DNA from: Rouxiella aceris
GTDB taxonomy: Bacteria > Pseudomonadota > Gammaproteobacteria > Enterobacterales > Enterobacteriaceae
Assembly (NCBI RefSeq): GCF_012933545.1
Contig: NZ_JAADJU010000005.1
Coordinates: 348,525 to 412,524, forward strand
Reading direction: 5' to 3'
Length of the DNA stretch: 64,000 bases
The translations under genes and the position numbers were made by a program. Below are positions 44,980-54,163 of this stretch, piece after piece. The notes under the pieces were generated by a model that saw only the letters and a list, made by a program, of their open reading frames with translations, made no database searches and was not told the DNA's origin. Position 1 is the first letter of the stretch. The number at the start of each line of letters is the position of its first letter.

Positions 44980-45228
44980 TTACGATGTTGTTATGCAATT
45001 GACGGGCATTGGCCAGAGAAATCTGCAGATTGCACTGTTTTGCAGAAGGCGAATGCTACGAATTTTCTTGTCATCAAGGGACATCGGGTGGTCACGGCAT
45101 CATCGAACTATCGAACTATCGAACTATCGAACTATCGAACTATCGAACTATCGAACTATCGAACTGCAAAAGATCCCCAATCAGACTCCCAGATTTTTCC
45201 ATGGCAGCGGAAGATTAACGCAAAAAAG
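44640..45228 (+). repeat. Long direct repeat, copy 2
   Basis: Second copy of the 44060-44606 sequence, starting in GAGCAGCTGGAAGCG and ending in GATTAACGC. It differs by scattered substitutions, a short change in the coiled-coil codons, and an eight-unit ATCGAACT array. It ends right against the terminator of tRNA-Asn. Confidence 0.85.
45102..45165 (+). repeat. Eight-copy tandem repeat, unit ATCGAACT
   Basis: Exactly eight head-to-tail copies of the 8-bp unit ATCGAACT (64 bp), against two copies at the same place in repeat copy 1. The unit length is not a multiple of three, and it lies outside genes. Confidence 0.95.
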
Positions 45229-45230
45229 CA

Positions 45231-45264
45231 AAAAGCCCGCTTAAGTTTCCTTAAGCAGGCTTTT
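45231..45264 (-). terminator. Terminator of tRNA-Asn
   Basis: Stem AAAAGCCCGCTTAAG/CTTAAGCAGGCTTTT with a 4-nt loop and one mismatch; on the minus strand it is followed by TTTTTGC. It lies 6 bp downstream of the tRNA 3' end. Confidence 0.8.
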
Positions 45265-45270
45265 CTAATT

Positions 45271-45346
45271 TGGCTCCTCTGACTGGACTCGAACCAGTGA
45301 CATACGGATTAACAGTCCGCCGTTCTACCGACTGAACTACAGAGGA
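45271..45346 (-). tRNA. tRNA-Asn (anticodon GTT)
   Basis: 76-nt cloverleaf on the minus strand: acceptor TCCTCTG paired with CAGAGGA and an encoded CCA end, D arm AGTTCAGTCGGTAGAACG, anticodon loop CTGTTAATC (GTT), and T arm CTGGTTCGAGTCCAG. It is downstream of mtfA, as in E. coli, where asnT adjoins mtfA. Confidence 0.97.
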
Positions 45347-45489
45347 ATCGTGTGAACGGGGCGCATCATATCTACCGGGGGCAGGTGTGTCAACGGCAAA
45401 TTGCCTTACAACGTTTGACTGCTCATCTACTGAGCAAAGACGCGGAAAGATACGCTATTCAGGCGGTATTCGGATCCGTCGGAAACAGA

Positions 45490-46266
45490 TTAGCCGTCTG
45501 CCAGTTTTCCTCGTATCTGTCGCATCAGCGGGTCTTGTTTGTAAAAACGGCTAAAATGGCCATAAACCAGGGGAAAACGTTGCGAAAGCAGATCCGGGGC
45601 GCTAAAGAAATATTCCGACAGCACTGCAAAGCATTCAGCCGGATCTGTTGCTGCATAGGCATCCATGCTGGCGGCATCTTCACCAACCAAATCAATCTCT
45701 TCTTGCAGATTTTCCATGGCTGCCTGTAAATCATGCTCCCAGGCCACCACTTCCCGCAGCGGGATCGGGGGAATACCGTTGGCTTCACCGCCGTTGCGAA
45801 TATCCAGTTTATGCGCCGCTTCGTGGATCACCAGGTTGAAACCCGAGGTATCAAAGGAGTCCTGCACATCGAGCCAGTTAAGCACAATAGGTCCCTGGTC
45901 CCAGCTTTGGCCCGCCTGGGTCTGCGCACCAGCATGGACAATGCCGTTTTCGTCCTGCCAGGGGGTATCAACAATAAAGGGGGTAGGGTAAAGCAGGATC
46001 TCATGAAAACCGTCAAGCCACTCGGCACCCAGCTCCATCACCGGCAGGGCAAACAGCAGGGCAATGCGGGCATGCATGGTTTCCGCCAGCTCCAGTCCTT
46101 GTAGCTGTTGGAGTTTTTTTTGTTGCAAGAGGTGGCTGGCGACCTGGATCAGGCGCTGCTGTTCGTGGCTGTTTAAATCAGATAACAACGGGATATCCAG
46201 CGCTTGTTGCCAGAGCTCGCTTTTATCAATTTTCAGTTCATTGCTTTTCCATGGCCACTTAATCAT
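45490..46266 (-). CDS. mtfA: MtfA, Mlc titration factor A peptidase
   Basis: 258-residue cytoplasmic zinc peptidase that binds the glucose repressor Mlc (DgsA) and so raises ptsG expression. The HEXXH zinc motif is [10 protein letters not shown], and the distal Glu lies in the [14 protein letters not shown] block; both are conserved. The start MIKWPWK matches E. coli, so ATG 46266 is used. The distal tail ([13 protein letters not shown]) is shorter than in E. coli. Synteny with tRNA-Asn supports the symbol. Confidence 0.95.
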   Translation of the reverse strand: MIKWPWKSNELKIDKSELWQQALDIPLLSDLNSHEQQRLIQVASHLLQQKKLQQLQGLELAETMHARIALLFALPVMELGAEWLDGFHEILLYPTPFIVDTPWQDENGIVHAGAQTQAGQSWDQGPIVLNWLDVQDSFDTSGFNLVIHEAAHKLDIRNGGEANGIPPIPLREVVAWEHDLQAAMENLQEEIDLVGEDAASMDAYAATDPAECFAVLSEYFFSAPDLLSQRFPLVYGHFSRFYKQDPLMRQIRGKLADG

Positions 46267-46269
46267 CAT

Positions 46270-46601
46270 CTTGCTCGCAAAGTGTGATCATTCGAAGTTA
46301 TCGCTGGTATACCAATGTTACGCACCAGGGCGGGAGACAGCTTAATATCAAAAGGTTATAACAACCATCTAGCGTAACCGGTGGCAATATTAACAGCCAT
46401 GGTCTGTTATACCAGCCGCAGGGGTCTCTAATCAAACCTGGCTCACGTTATTGTTCTTCGCATTCACTTTTCCGAAAATTTTTGACGTAAAATGAGACTT
46501 CGCGCATATACAATTTGTGACGATCGCTGCTGGGTTTTTACAGGTCTGAGCGAGTAAAGTGAGAGTCTCTCTTCCCTCCTTTATTCAGGGTTCATAGTCT
46601 G
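46270..46601. promoter_or_regulatory. Divergent mtfA / hydrolase promoter region
   Basis: 332 bp between mtfA and the alpha/beta hydrolase, transcribed apart. No gene or RNA is visible; it should hold both promoters. Confidence 0.4.
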
Positions 46602-47615
46602 ATGCACGCCTCACTTAAAATAGGATTTTTAACCTCCGTGGTGACTTTGGCGCTGGCTTGCGCACCGGCCAAAGCTGCGGAGATCCCGGTATATGGTCCG
46701 CAATTACAAGGGTTTGATTATCCCTATCCTCTGCAACATTTTAATTTTAATTCACAGGGCGAAAGCCTGCAGATGGGTTATCTCGATGTGCAGCCGCAAG
46801 GGCAGAAAAACGGCCAAACGGTAGTGCTGCTGCACGGCAAAAATTTCTGTGCCGCCACCTGGGGAGACACCATCAAGGCGTTGGCAAGTAAGGGCTATCG
46901 TGTGGTGGCTCCTGATCAGATAGGCTTTTGCTCTTCTACCAAACCGGGTCATTATCAATATACTTTCCAGCAGTTGGCGCAAAATACCCAGCAGCTATTG
47001 GCCAGTCTGAAAATCAACAAAGCAACGATTGTCGGCCATTCTACTGGCGGTATGTTGGCGACGCGCTATGCCCTTATGTATCCGCAGCAGGTCGCCAAAC
47101 TGGTGTTGGTCAACCCTATCGGGCTTGAAGACTGGAAGGCCAAGGGCGTGCCCTGGCGTAGTGTCGATCAGTGGTATCAGCGCGAGTTACAACTCTCTGC
47201 CAAAAGCATTCATGATTACGAATTAAAAACCTATTATGTTGGTAAATGGAAAGCGGAATACGATCGCTGGGTGGATATGTTGGCTGGACTGAATAATGGG
47301 CCGGGACATAAGCTGGTAGCCTGGAACTCGGCGCTAATCTACGACATGATCTTTACCCAACCGGTCTATTACGAATTCCAGAATTTGCAGGTGCCGACCA
47401 CGCTGATGATTGGCACGGCGGACACCACGGCGATTGGCAGCGATATCGCATCGCCGGAGGTTAAAGCACGTCTCGGGCATTACAATCTACTGGGTAAACA
47501 GGTGTCTAAACTGATCCCCCACGCCAATTTGATTGAGTTTAAGGGATTGGGTCACGCACCGCAGATGGAAGAGCCAGAGAAGTTTAATCAGAGTCTGTTG
47601 CAGGTATTGCGCTAA
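46602..47615 (+). CDS. Secreted alpha/beta hydrolase
   Basis: 337-residue hydrolase with a signal peptide (MHASLKIGFLTSVVTLALACAPAKAA, cleavage near residue 26). Nucleophile elbow GHSTGG (Ser), acid Asp in MIGTADTTAIG and His in FKGLGHAPQMEEP form the triad; the oxyanion HGKNFCAATW follows the first strand. About 310 mature residues fit the epoxide hydrolase/haloalkane dehalogenase-like lipase group. Substrate unknown; a periplasmic role is inferred. Confidence 0.87.
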   Translation: MHASLKIGFLTSVVTLALACAPAKAAEIPVYGPQLQGFDYPYPLQHFNFNSQGESLQMGYLDVQPQGQKNGQTVVLLHGKNFCAATWGDTIKALASKGYRVVAPDQIGFCSSTKPGHYQYTFQQLAQNTQQLLASLKINKATIVGHSTGGMLATRYALMYPQQVAKLVLVNPIGLEDWKAKGVPWRSVDQWYQRELQLSAKSIHDYELKTYYVGKWKAEYDRWVDMLAGLNNGPGHKLVAWNSALIYDMIFTQPVYYEFQNLQVPTTLMIGTADTTAIGSDIASPEVKARLGHYNLLGKQVSKLIPHANLIEFKGLGHAPQMEEPEKFNQSLLQVLR

Positions 47616-47626
47616 TCTCGACAGTG

Positions 47627-47657
47627 CCCCCCAGGACAAAGACTTTGACCTGGGGGG
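47627..47657. terminator. Bidirectional terminator
   Basis: Stem CCCCCCAGG/CCTGGGGGG with a CAAAG/CTTTG inner stem, between the convergent hydrolase and padC genes. Confidence 0.65.
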
Positions 47658-47672
47658 ACCAATAGCAAGCTT

Positions 47673-48179
47673 TTAACGCAGATTATCCGGGAAATTGGCC
47701 GGCAGCTCGCTGGCCGCGCAGTTGATCACTTCGTCGTTATCTGCGCCGCAGTCGCGGACAAAGGTGATAGTGGCGAATTCATCAATCACTTCAGTAGGAT
47801 AAGCCGGACCTGCCTGGCGATAGGCTTCCATTTGCGCAATATGCTCATTCTGGAAGCAGACCGTTTTTTCCGGATTATTGATGATCCAACGCGGGAAGAA
47901 AATGGTACCGTGAAACACGTTATCTCCCAGATTGACAATCAGACTGACGTCGGTGCCTGTCGGTTCTGTCCATGAGATTTTATAAACCTGCTGTGCCACC
48001 CGGACAATATAGGCGTGCTGTCCTTTAACCCAACGATTACCAACGATACCGCTGTGAATACGGTAATCCAGGGTGCTAGCGTTTTTTACGTAAATTTCGT
48101 AATTCCAGCCATTATCGTAGGTATAAACCACATGTTTACCAATAAACTCGCTCAAGTCGGTATGATCAAAGCTGCTCAT
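47673..48179 (-). CDS. padC: Phenolic acid decarboxylase
   Basis: 168-residue PAD-family enzyme that decarboxylates p-coumaric, ferulic and caffeic acids to vinyl phenols. The family blocks DLSEFIGKHVVYTYDNGWNYE, DYRIHSGIVGNRWVKGQ, FHGTIFFPRWI and TFVRDCG are closely conserved. No cofactor. Divergent, 121 bp away, from a LysR gene that probably controls it (as phenolic acids are inducers in related systems). Confidence 0.93.
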   Translation of the reverse strand: MSSFDHTDLSEFIGKHVVYTYDNGWNYEIYVKNASTLDYRIHSGIVGNRWVKGQHAYIVRVAQQVYKISWTEPTGTDVSLIVNLGDNVFHGTIFFPRWIINNPEKTVCFQNEHIAQMEAYRQAGPAYPTEVIDEFATITFVRDCGADNDEVINCAASELPANFPDNLR

Positions 48180-48300
48180 TATTACTCCTTTCGGGGATTA
48201 CCCATAATCGTTGCCATAAGGAGATAATAGTCCTTGTAAATCCGATTGAATAACGCTGAAATACGATAAAATTAATTCGATAATTAGATGGTTTATAGTT

Positions 48301-49197
48301 ATGGAAATGCCCCTTACCACCCTGGAGCAATGGGTTGTACTGCAGACCGTTGTCAGCGAAGGCAGCTATGCGCAGGCAGCAAAACGCCTGTTTCGCAGCC
48401 AGTCTTCCGTAAGCTACGCGCTGACGAGTTTGCAGGAACGATTGGGATTGCCGTTGCTGCAAATTGTCGGCAGAAGGGCAGAGCTCACGGAGCAGGGCAG
48501 AGCGCTATTATCCCAGGCGCAGCCGTTGATCGCGGCTTTTATCCAGCTAGAAACGCGCGCCCATGGGCTGCGTGGCGGGGCGCGAACCCAATTGAGTCTG
48601 GTGGTGGATACCGTATTCCCGAAAAATGCGCTCTTTCCGGCGTTGAAAGCCTTTCAGCAGATTTACCCTGATACCCAGGTGCAGATCACCGAGATCCTGC
48701 GTAATGAAACCGCCCGACAGTGGCAGCAGCATGATGCCGACCTCTATATCACCACGCTACCGGCAGATAATACCTTTAATAGCCGCTGGCTGGTGGATGT
48801 GGAATTTGTGCCAGTGGTGGCCAAAAATCACCCTTTATTGCGTTGCTCTGCCCCTGTCAGTCATACCGCGCTGGCCAGCTACCCACTGATCACCCTGGTT
48901 GACCGTGACTCGCAGCGTAGTGACAAGCGCAAAACCTATCAGGCCGCCAGTTGGAGCTTTACCACGGTTGAGGCGGCGATCGAGGCGGTGACCCACGGCG
49001 TTGGTTATGGCTGGGTGCCCTTGCACAGCATTGCCGGGCGATTGCAGCGGGGGGAATTGGTGCATTTACCTTTGGGAGAAAGCGCCATGCGCAAGACGGC
49101 ACTTTATTTGAGCTTTAACAGCGAGGAACACCGCTTTGATACCACGCTCAATGCCTTTGTCGCCGAGATTGAACGTTGTATCGATGCCGCGAGGTAA
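48301..49197 (+). CDS. LysR-family regulator, likely of padC
   Basis: 298-residue regulator. HTH TLEQWVVLQTVVSEGSYAQAAKRLFRSQSSVSYALTSLQERLG and a full effector domain. It lies head-to-head with padC, the usual place for the activator of a phenolic acid decarboxylase gene. ATG 48301 has a weak ribosome site. Confidence 0.9.
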   Translation: MEMPLTTLEQWVVLQTVVSEGSYAQAAKRLFRSQSSVSYALTSLQERLGLPLLQIVGRRAELTEQGRALLSQAQPLIAAFIQLETRAHGLRGGARTQLSLVVDTVFPKNALFPALKAFQQIYPDTQVQITEILRNETARQWQQHDADLYITTLPADNTFNSRWLVDVEFVPVVAKNHPLLRCSAPVSHTALASYPLITLVDRDSQRSDKRKTYQAASWSFTTVEAAIEAVTHGVGYGWVPLHSIAGRLQRGELVHLPLGESAMRKTALYLSFNSEEHRFDTTLNAFVAEIERCIDAAR

Positions 49198-49198
49198 A

Positions 49199-49233
49199 AA
49201 CCGCTTCACTCGCAGGGCGCGGGTGAAGCGGTT
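49199..49233 (-). terminator. Terminator of eptA
   Basis: Perfect 11-bp stem AACCGCTTCAC/GTGAAGCGGTT followed on the minus strand by TTTTACC. It is 10 bp past the eptA stop and also follows the convergent LysR gene. Confidence 0.75.
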
Positions 49234-49242
49234 AGCGGCAAA

Positions 49243-50874
49243 CTATTGTGCCGTTCGGCAGGGCTGTAAAATATCCAGCGACGGGTCAATGGCTGAAGTT
49301 TTGACATTCATGGCATCAAGCACCGTGTGGAATAAATTATCCTGGGAATAGTCGTTTTTCGCCGCTTGCGCCTGCAGGCAACTGAGTGACAGCCCCTGAG
49401 CCTGCACGTATTGCGGCGAAAGCCAGAACATCATTGGTACATGGGTCTGCTGAGGTGGCGCAACGCTATAAGGCGTGCCATGTAGGTAAAAACCATCTTC
49501 GCCCAGTGATTCACCGTGGTCGGAGAGGTAAATCATCGCTACATTATATTTGTCCTGGTACTGCCTGGCCTTGGCGATCACCTGGGTGAGCACATAATCG
49601 GTGTAACGCACGGTATTATCGTAAGTATTAACCAGTTGCTCATGGCTGCAGTTTTCAATATCACTGCGTTGACAGTCGGGGGTGAAGAAGCGGAAGTTAT
49701 CCGGATAGCGGCGGTAATAGGCCGGGCCGTGGCTGCCAATCAGGTGCAGGCCAATCAGCTTGTTTTTGCCATCATCAACGATTTTTCCATCAAGATTTTC
49801 CAGCAGCGCTGCGTCGTAACAGGTATCGCCATCGCAGAATTTGCCGTCTTTCGGGGTATCAATAATAACATTAGGCACGCGGTCGCAGACGCCTTTACAG
49901 CCCTCGTCATTGTCTTTCCAAAATACCGAGACCCCGGCACGTTGCACGATATCGAGGAAACTGTCGCTGTTGTGCGCGCGATCGTTATTAAAGTCGATAC
50001 GTTTCATATCAGAGAACATGCAGGGCACCGAGACGGCCGTTGCCGTACCGCAAGAGCTGACATGATTAAAGAACACCATATCCGGCGTCTGTTGCGTAAA
50101 GGCGTTGGTAGGTCGGCTGTAACCATTATAGGACTGATTTTGCGCGCGGCCGGTTTCACCAATGACCAGGAACATCAGGGTGGGTTTCTGCCCGGCTTTT
50201 TGCACCAGCGCGGCATCGGTACCGACTTTTTCATAAGGTAGGGGTTCGGTCAGGTATTTATGATTGAGGTACTGAAAACCGCTATACAGATAGTTGGTCG
50301 GCAAAATCTCCAGGTTCAGCGTGCGGTTGTTACGTCCGACCGAAGAATAATCCTGATAATAGAGCGCTGCGACACCACCGATCAACGCCAGTGATACCAG
50401 CATGGAGAGTACACGTACGCCCAGACGTTTGAGGATGGTCTGATTATAGATAACCGGCGTTTTTAGCAGCAGCAGGGCGGGTAATATCCCCGTGAAGGTG
50501 AACCAGGCAACCACTGACAGGTTTAAATAAGAGGTGGCTTCGCTTTGCTGGGTTTCGGCGATATTTTGGATCATACCGCGGTCAAATACGATATTAAACA
50601 CCCCTTGCGCATAGGCGGCCAGGGCGCTGACCAGCAACAGGATAATAAACACCGGCTTGAATATCGGTTTAAAGGTCAGGGGGGTAAAAACGAAGTTCAA
50701 CGCGGCAAACAGCACAACCGGAATTGACAGGGCAAAGCCAATTTTAAACGCTGAAAGTGCATGCAGGATACGATAAAAATGCAGTAACACGGGCAGGTTG
50801 ACGATCAGGGTAAAATACAGACTGATAAGTAAAGTCAGCCAAAAGTAGCTGATTTTAGGCAGAAAATTTCGCAA
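49243..50874 (-). CDS. eptA: Lipid A phosphoethanolamine transferase EptA
   Basis: 543-residue inner-membrane enzyme adding phosphoethanolamine to lipid A, which reduces polymyxin binding. Five N-terminal spans (to about 165), then a periplasmic alkaline-phosphatase-like domain: nucleophile Thr in VIGETGRAQNQSYNGY, SSCGTATAVSVPCMFSDM, metal His/Asp in YLSDHGESLGEDG. Length matches E. coli EptA (547). I pick TTG 50874 because GGAG lies 6 nt ahead; an upstream TTG (50922) extends it by 16 residues with no ribosome site. A PmrA-type box lies 101 bp upstream. Confidence 0.92.
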   Translation of the reverse strand: MRNFLPKISYFWLTLLISLYFTLIVNLPVLLHFYRILHALSAFKIGFALSIPVVLFAALNFVFTPLTFKPIFKPVFIILLLVSALAAYAQGVFNIVFDRGMIQNIAETQQSEATSYLNLSVVAWFTFTGILPALLLLKTPVIYNQTILKRLGVRVLSMLVSLALIGGVAALYYQDYSSVGRNNRTLNLEILPTNYLYSGFQYLNHKYLTEPLPYEKVGTDAALVQKAGQKPTLMFLVIGETGRAQNQSYNGYSRPTNAFTQQTPDMVFFNHVSSCGTATAVSVPCMFSDMKRIDFNNDRAHNSDSFLDIVQRAGVSVFWKDNDEGCKGVCDRVPNVIIDTPKDGKFCDGDTCYDAALLENLDGKIVDDGKNKLIGLHLIGSHGPAYYRRYPDNFRFFTPDCQRSDIENCSHEQLVNTYDNTVRYTDYVLTQVIAKARQYQDKYNVAMIYLSDHGESLGEDGFYLHGTPYSVAPPQQTHVPMMFWLSPQYVQAQGLSLSCLQAQAAKNDYSQDNLFHTVLDAMNVKTSAIDPSLDILQPCRTAQ

Positions 50875-50974
50875 TGAAAACTCCAAAGTACTGACGTTTG
50901 GCAAATGTGTGAAATCAGGCAACAGCGAAAATGCACGCGGAAAATGCAGATAATGCGCAGTTTATTCTTCTTCT

Positions 50975-50991
50975 CTTAATAAATCCTTAAT
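50975..50991 (+). promoter_or_regulatory. Candidate PmrA/BasR box
   Basis: CTTAAT-N5-CTTAAT direct repeat (CTTAATAAATCCTTAAT), exactly the PmrA/BasR half-site pattern, 101-117 bp before the eptA TTG start. Induction by low Mg2+, Fe3+ or polymyxin through PmrAB would be expected. Confidence 0.6.
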
Positions 50992-51095
50992 AAATTGCAG
51001 GATCGATCCTTACGCCTTGAGGATTTAAAGAAGGGCAGATAAACAGTAGGTCATGCCTCCGCCTGCCAGCGACAAGCAGAGGCAAGGTCAGAGGT

Positions 51096-52106
51096 TCAGG
51101 CTTCTAATGCCAGCAAAGCGAAGGTGGCCAGCCAGTGTTCGCCGAGATAGTCGCTATCGAGGTGAGGCAGGGCACTGTGCAGATGTTTTTCGGCACTGAC
51201 CTCAAGCAAAGTCACGCGCTGATCGTCGGCGGGTAATGCCCTGGCAAGCGCCCGCTGACACCAGGCGCGGCTGAGGTTTAATCCATCCAGATGACCGATT
51301 TTGCCGTCGCGGCGATCGGTGACAGTAGCGGGAGTAAACAGGGTTTCAGGTTGCCCCTGGGCCAGTTGCGGCAAGAATTGGCCAAACCAGGTAATAAAGG
51401 CCTGCGGTGACAATACCCGCCGCATTAGCTCTGCCTCCATCAATGAGGGGGATAAAAATTCATCGCCGCCAGGCTCCCAGGCCTGACAGTTTTTGTCTTG
51501 CAGATGCCAGCGCAGCGCGGTTTCTTCAATCAGTGAGGCCAACGGCTGTTGGGCCGTGCTGCGCGCATAGTCGAGGGCCAGCGCCAGCGCAAAGGCGCTG
51601 TTAAAATGGCTTCCTGTGCGGAGTGGATAGGTGGCTTTCGGCAGAAAATCGCAAAAGCTGTTTACAAAAAAATCGCTTATCGGCGACAGCGTGGTTGCCC
51701 AATCTTTGGCTTGCGGCAGGGGCAGGTGATCGACTTGTTGCGCCAGGGCCAGAAACCACGCCCAGCCATAGGGGCGTTCAAAGCCCTGATGTTGAGCTTG
51801 TTGCAGATAGCGCATTTCGCCAGCGACGTTTTCGGCGGTAAAATGCGTCTCGACAAGGGCAATAATGCGTTCTGCCTCTGGCAATTGCGGGTAGCGAGCC
51901 AACAGGCGCAGCAGCAGCCAGTAGCCGTGTACACAGGAGTGCCAGTCATAGCTGCCATAAAAAATCGGGTGCAGTGCGCGAGGCCCTTGGATATCTTCCG
52001 CGCCAGCCAAGGCATGGGTCAGCTTATTGGGATACTCGCGGGTCACATGATTTAAGGCCAGATTGGCAAAACGAGACGCCATGTCTGGCGTCAGTTGCAG
52101 GCTCAT
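51096..52106 (-). CDS. DUF2891 family protein
   Basis: 336-residue cytoplasmic protein of the DUF2891 family, helical and built like an alpha/alpha barrel (HPIFYGSYDWHSCVHGYWLLLRLL; GLNLSRAWCQRALA). The conserved HPIFYGSYDWHSCVHG His/Asp cluster suggests an active site, but the reaction is unknown. ATG 52106 follows GGAG at 6 nt. It is the third gene of a DUF969-DUF979-DUF2891 operon, 28 bp after the DUF979 gene. Confidence 0.85.
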   Translation of the reverse strand: MSLQLTPDMASRFANLALNHVTREYPNKLTHALAGAEDIQGPRALHPIFYGSYDWHSCVHGYWLLLRLLARYPQLPEAERIIALVETHFTAENVAGEMRYLQQAQHQGFERPYGWAWFLALAQQVDHLPLPQAKDWATTLSPISDFFVNSFCDFLPKATYPLRTGSHFNSAFALALALDYARSTAQQPLASLIEETALRWHLQDKNCQAWEPGGDEFLSPSLMEAELMRRVLSPQAFITWFGQFLPQLAQGQPETLFTPATVTDRRDGKIGHLDGLNLSRAWCQRALARALPADDQRVTLLEVSAEKHLHSALPHLDSDYLGEHWLATFALLALEA

Positions 52107-52134
52107 AGGATCTCCAATAGTGGCGGCCAAAGGA

Positions 52135-53085
52135 TCAGAAGCGGAAAACAAAGAAATACATAAAGGCAGTATTGACCAGCAAGAGCAATACCCCGGTCAG
52201 CCATTGCGCTTTGATCACCGCATATTTGTCTTCCAGCTCCAACAGGGCTGCCGGTACGATATTAAAGTTTGCTGCCATCGGCGTCATCAGGGTGCCGCAG
52301 AAGCCGGACAGCATGCCAATTGCCCCCATTATCGCCGGATTGCCCCCTAACTGATGGAATATCAGCGGTAAACCTATTCCGGCGGTCATTACCGGGAAGG
52401 CGGCAAAGCCGTTTCCCATAATCATGGTAAAGAGCGCCATGCCGAAGGTATAAGCAACAATTATCGCCAGCGGTGAACCCATAGGGATTACATCTTTCAC
52501 CAGGTTGGCGACCACACCGCCGACGCCTGCCAGTGCAAACAAGGCGCCCAGAGCGGCCAGCATCTGCGGCAATATCGCAGCCCAACCGACGGTATCCATG
52601 GTCTGGCCACCGGCCTTAATGGCTTTTAGCGGCGAATCGCGCAGCATCAGCAGGGCGACAATAAAGGCGATAACGGTACCCAGCACCAGCGAAATCAGGG
52701 TGACGTTTTTGCCTTCCACCAGTGGCGTATATTTTAAGGTCAGGGTGCCGAGCAGGGTAACAATCGGGATCAGCAAGGCGGGGATAAATAACTTGCTGCC
52801 AAAGCGTTTCGCTTTGGCTTCACGCTGTGCCGCCACGGCGGGCTGCTCGTTGTCATTTTTGCCCTTGCCCAGTTTACCGGTACCGGCAATCACTGCCAGC
52901 GCAATAGCCAAACAGCCGGTGACAAAATAGGGCAGCATGCTGCCAAATAAAAAGGTCACGGCATACACGCCCCAAAACAAGGCGTTAACTATACGTCGTG
53001 GATTGCTGTGGTCGCGCAAGTTGAACAGGGCGTAGGTGGCAAACAGTAAACCGGCAAGAATATAGGTGGTATTTAAGGTGATCAT
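52135..53085 (-). CDS. DUF979 membrane protein
   Basis: 316-residue integral membrane protein with about nine spans. Segments GWAAILPQMLAALGALFALAGVGG, MGNGFAAFPVMTAGIGLPLI and MLSGFCGTLMTPMAANFNIVPAALLEL are typical of DUF979 permease-like proteins. It overlaps the upstream DUF969 gene by 4 bp, so the two likely form one transporter. Homologous pairs are often next to 5-oxoproline peptidase genes; here DUF2891 takes that place. Confidence 0.87.
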   Translation of the reverse strand: MITLNTTYILAGLLFATYALFNLRDHSNPRRIVNALFWGVYAVTFLFGSMLPYFVTGCLAIALAVIAGTGKLGKGKNDNEQPAVAAQREAKAKRFGSKLFIPALLIPIVTLLGTLTLKYTPLVEGKNVTLISLVLGTVIAFIVALLMLRDSPLKAIKAGGQTMDTVGWAAILPQMLAALGALFALAGVGGVVANLVKDVIPMGSPLAIIVAYTFGMALFTMIMGNGFAAFPVMTAGIGLPLIFHQLGGNPAIMGAIGMLSGFCGTLMTPMAANFNIVPAALLELEDKYAVIKAQWLTGVLLLLVNTAFMYFFVFRF

Positions 53086-53771
53086 TTACCCAGGATCTCC
53101 TGTTGTCCGTCAAATCGTCTGGCCAGCGAACGGTCGAGCAGCCACAGGCGAATAAAATGGATAACCAGCGCGGCTATCGCTGTCGGTATTGCCCATACCG
53201 AGAGTTGTAGTGGTTCGACAAATACGCCGTTCTGGTCGAGAAAACCTTTAATCAACAAAATGGACTGGATGGCAATAAAGATATCTTCGCCAAAAAAAAC
53301 CGCGATATTGTCAACTGCGGCGGCATTGGCGCGAATTTTTTGCCGCACATCGTTAGGCAAATCACCATATTTGGTGGTGGCTGCCGCTTCGGCCATCGGC
53401 GCTATCAGCGGGCGCACCATCTGTGGGTGTCCGCCTAGCGAGGTAAGCCCGAGGGCGGCGGTGGCCTGACGAAGAACAAAATAGAGCATCAGCACGCGAC
53501 CGGTGGTTGCGGCATGAATTTTTGAAATCAGATGCTTGGCTTGCTCTTTCAGGCCGCTGCGTTCAAGCAGGGCGATCACCGGCAAAGTCAGCCAGATCAA
53601 CCCCATATAGCGGTTGTCGTTAAAGGCTTTGCCAAAGGCACTGATAATATCCACGGTGTGCATTCCGCCCGCGACGCCGGTTGAGATACCGGCAATGGTC
53701 ACTACCAGCAGCGGATTAAACCGCAGTGCAAAGCCAATCACCACAATTGGAATGCCAATAAGAACCCACAT
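53082..53771 (-). CDS. DUF969 membrane protein
   Basis: 229-residue membrane protein, first gene of the operon, about six spans. NPLLVVTIAGISTGVAGG, LTSLGGHPQMVRPLIAPMAEAAA and DNIAVFFGEDIFIAIQSILLI are DUF969 signatures. With DUF979 it resembles a split GntP/DASS-type carrier. Start ATG 53771. Confidence 0.87.
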   Translation of the reverse strand: MWVLIGIPIVVIGFALRFNPLLVVTIAGISTGVAGGMHTVDIISAFGKAFNDNRYMGLIWLTLPVIALLERSGLKEQAKHLISKIHAATTGRVLMLYFVLRQATAALGLTSLGGHPQMVRPLIAPMAEAAATTKYGDLPNDVRQKIRANAAAVDNIAVFFGEDIFIAIQSILLIKGFLDQNGVFVEPLQLSVWAIPTAIAALVIHFIRLWLLDRSLARRFDGQQEILGK

Positions 53772-54163
53772 GATCTCTCCCCTGTTGTCTAATGGATCGC
53801 GCCAATTAACGCGATTTTTTTGGTGCTATCAATATGATTTATATAGATATAATTTTTATTAGATTTATTGCGCAAACAGCACTATAAAAGGTGACATTCG
53901 GAAAATAACAACCAGCGGCAAGTTAAGCAAGTTGCAAAGGCGGGTCATCCATAGGATTTTGTGATGATGGGGTTTTACCTTGCACAACAAGAGATTAAGC
54001 CTTTCTTTTTCCCCGTTGCGCAGCAGAATGCGGTCGCTAACGGGTAACCTGCGACAAAACAAGCAAAATGCGTGCTTCTGCTCTATGCCATTGAAACTTC
54101 GGTGCTATGATGGTTTGACAGGCGGGAAGCAACCCCGCGATTGATTTAAGTAAGGATGCAGCA
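53772..54163. promoter_or_regulatory. Divergent DUF969 / AI-2E-family promoter region
   Basis: 392 bp with an AT-rich left part (53810-53880) and no supported gene. A minus-strand frame at 53865-54062 has no family feature. Promoters for both neighbours are expected here. Confidence 0.4.

Noticed and set aside
45102..45165. CRISPR-like array
   Set aside because: Eight-bp units have no spacers and are perfect head-to-tail repeats; no cas genes nearby.
44424..45244. Small ORFs MQLTGIGQRNLQ... in both repeat copies
   Set aside because: Identical by duplication, not by selection. The second runs through the 8-bp tandem array, which shifts frame with each unit change.
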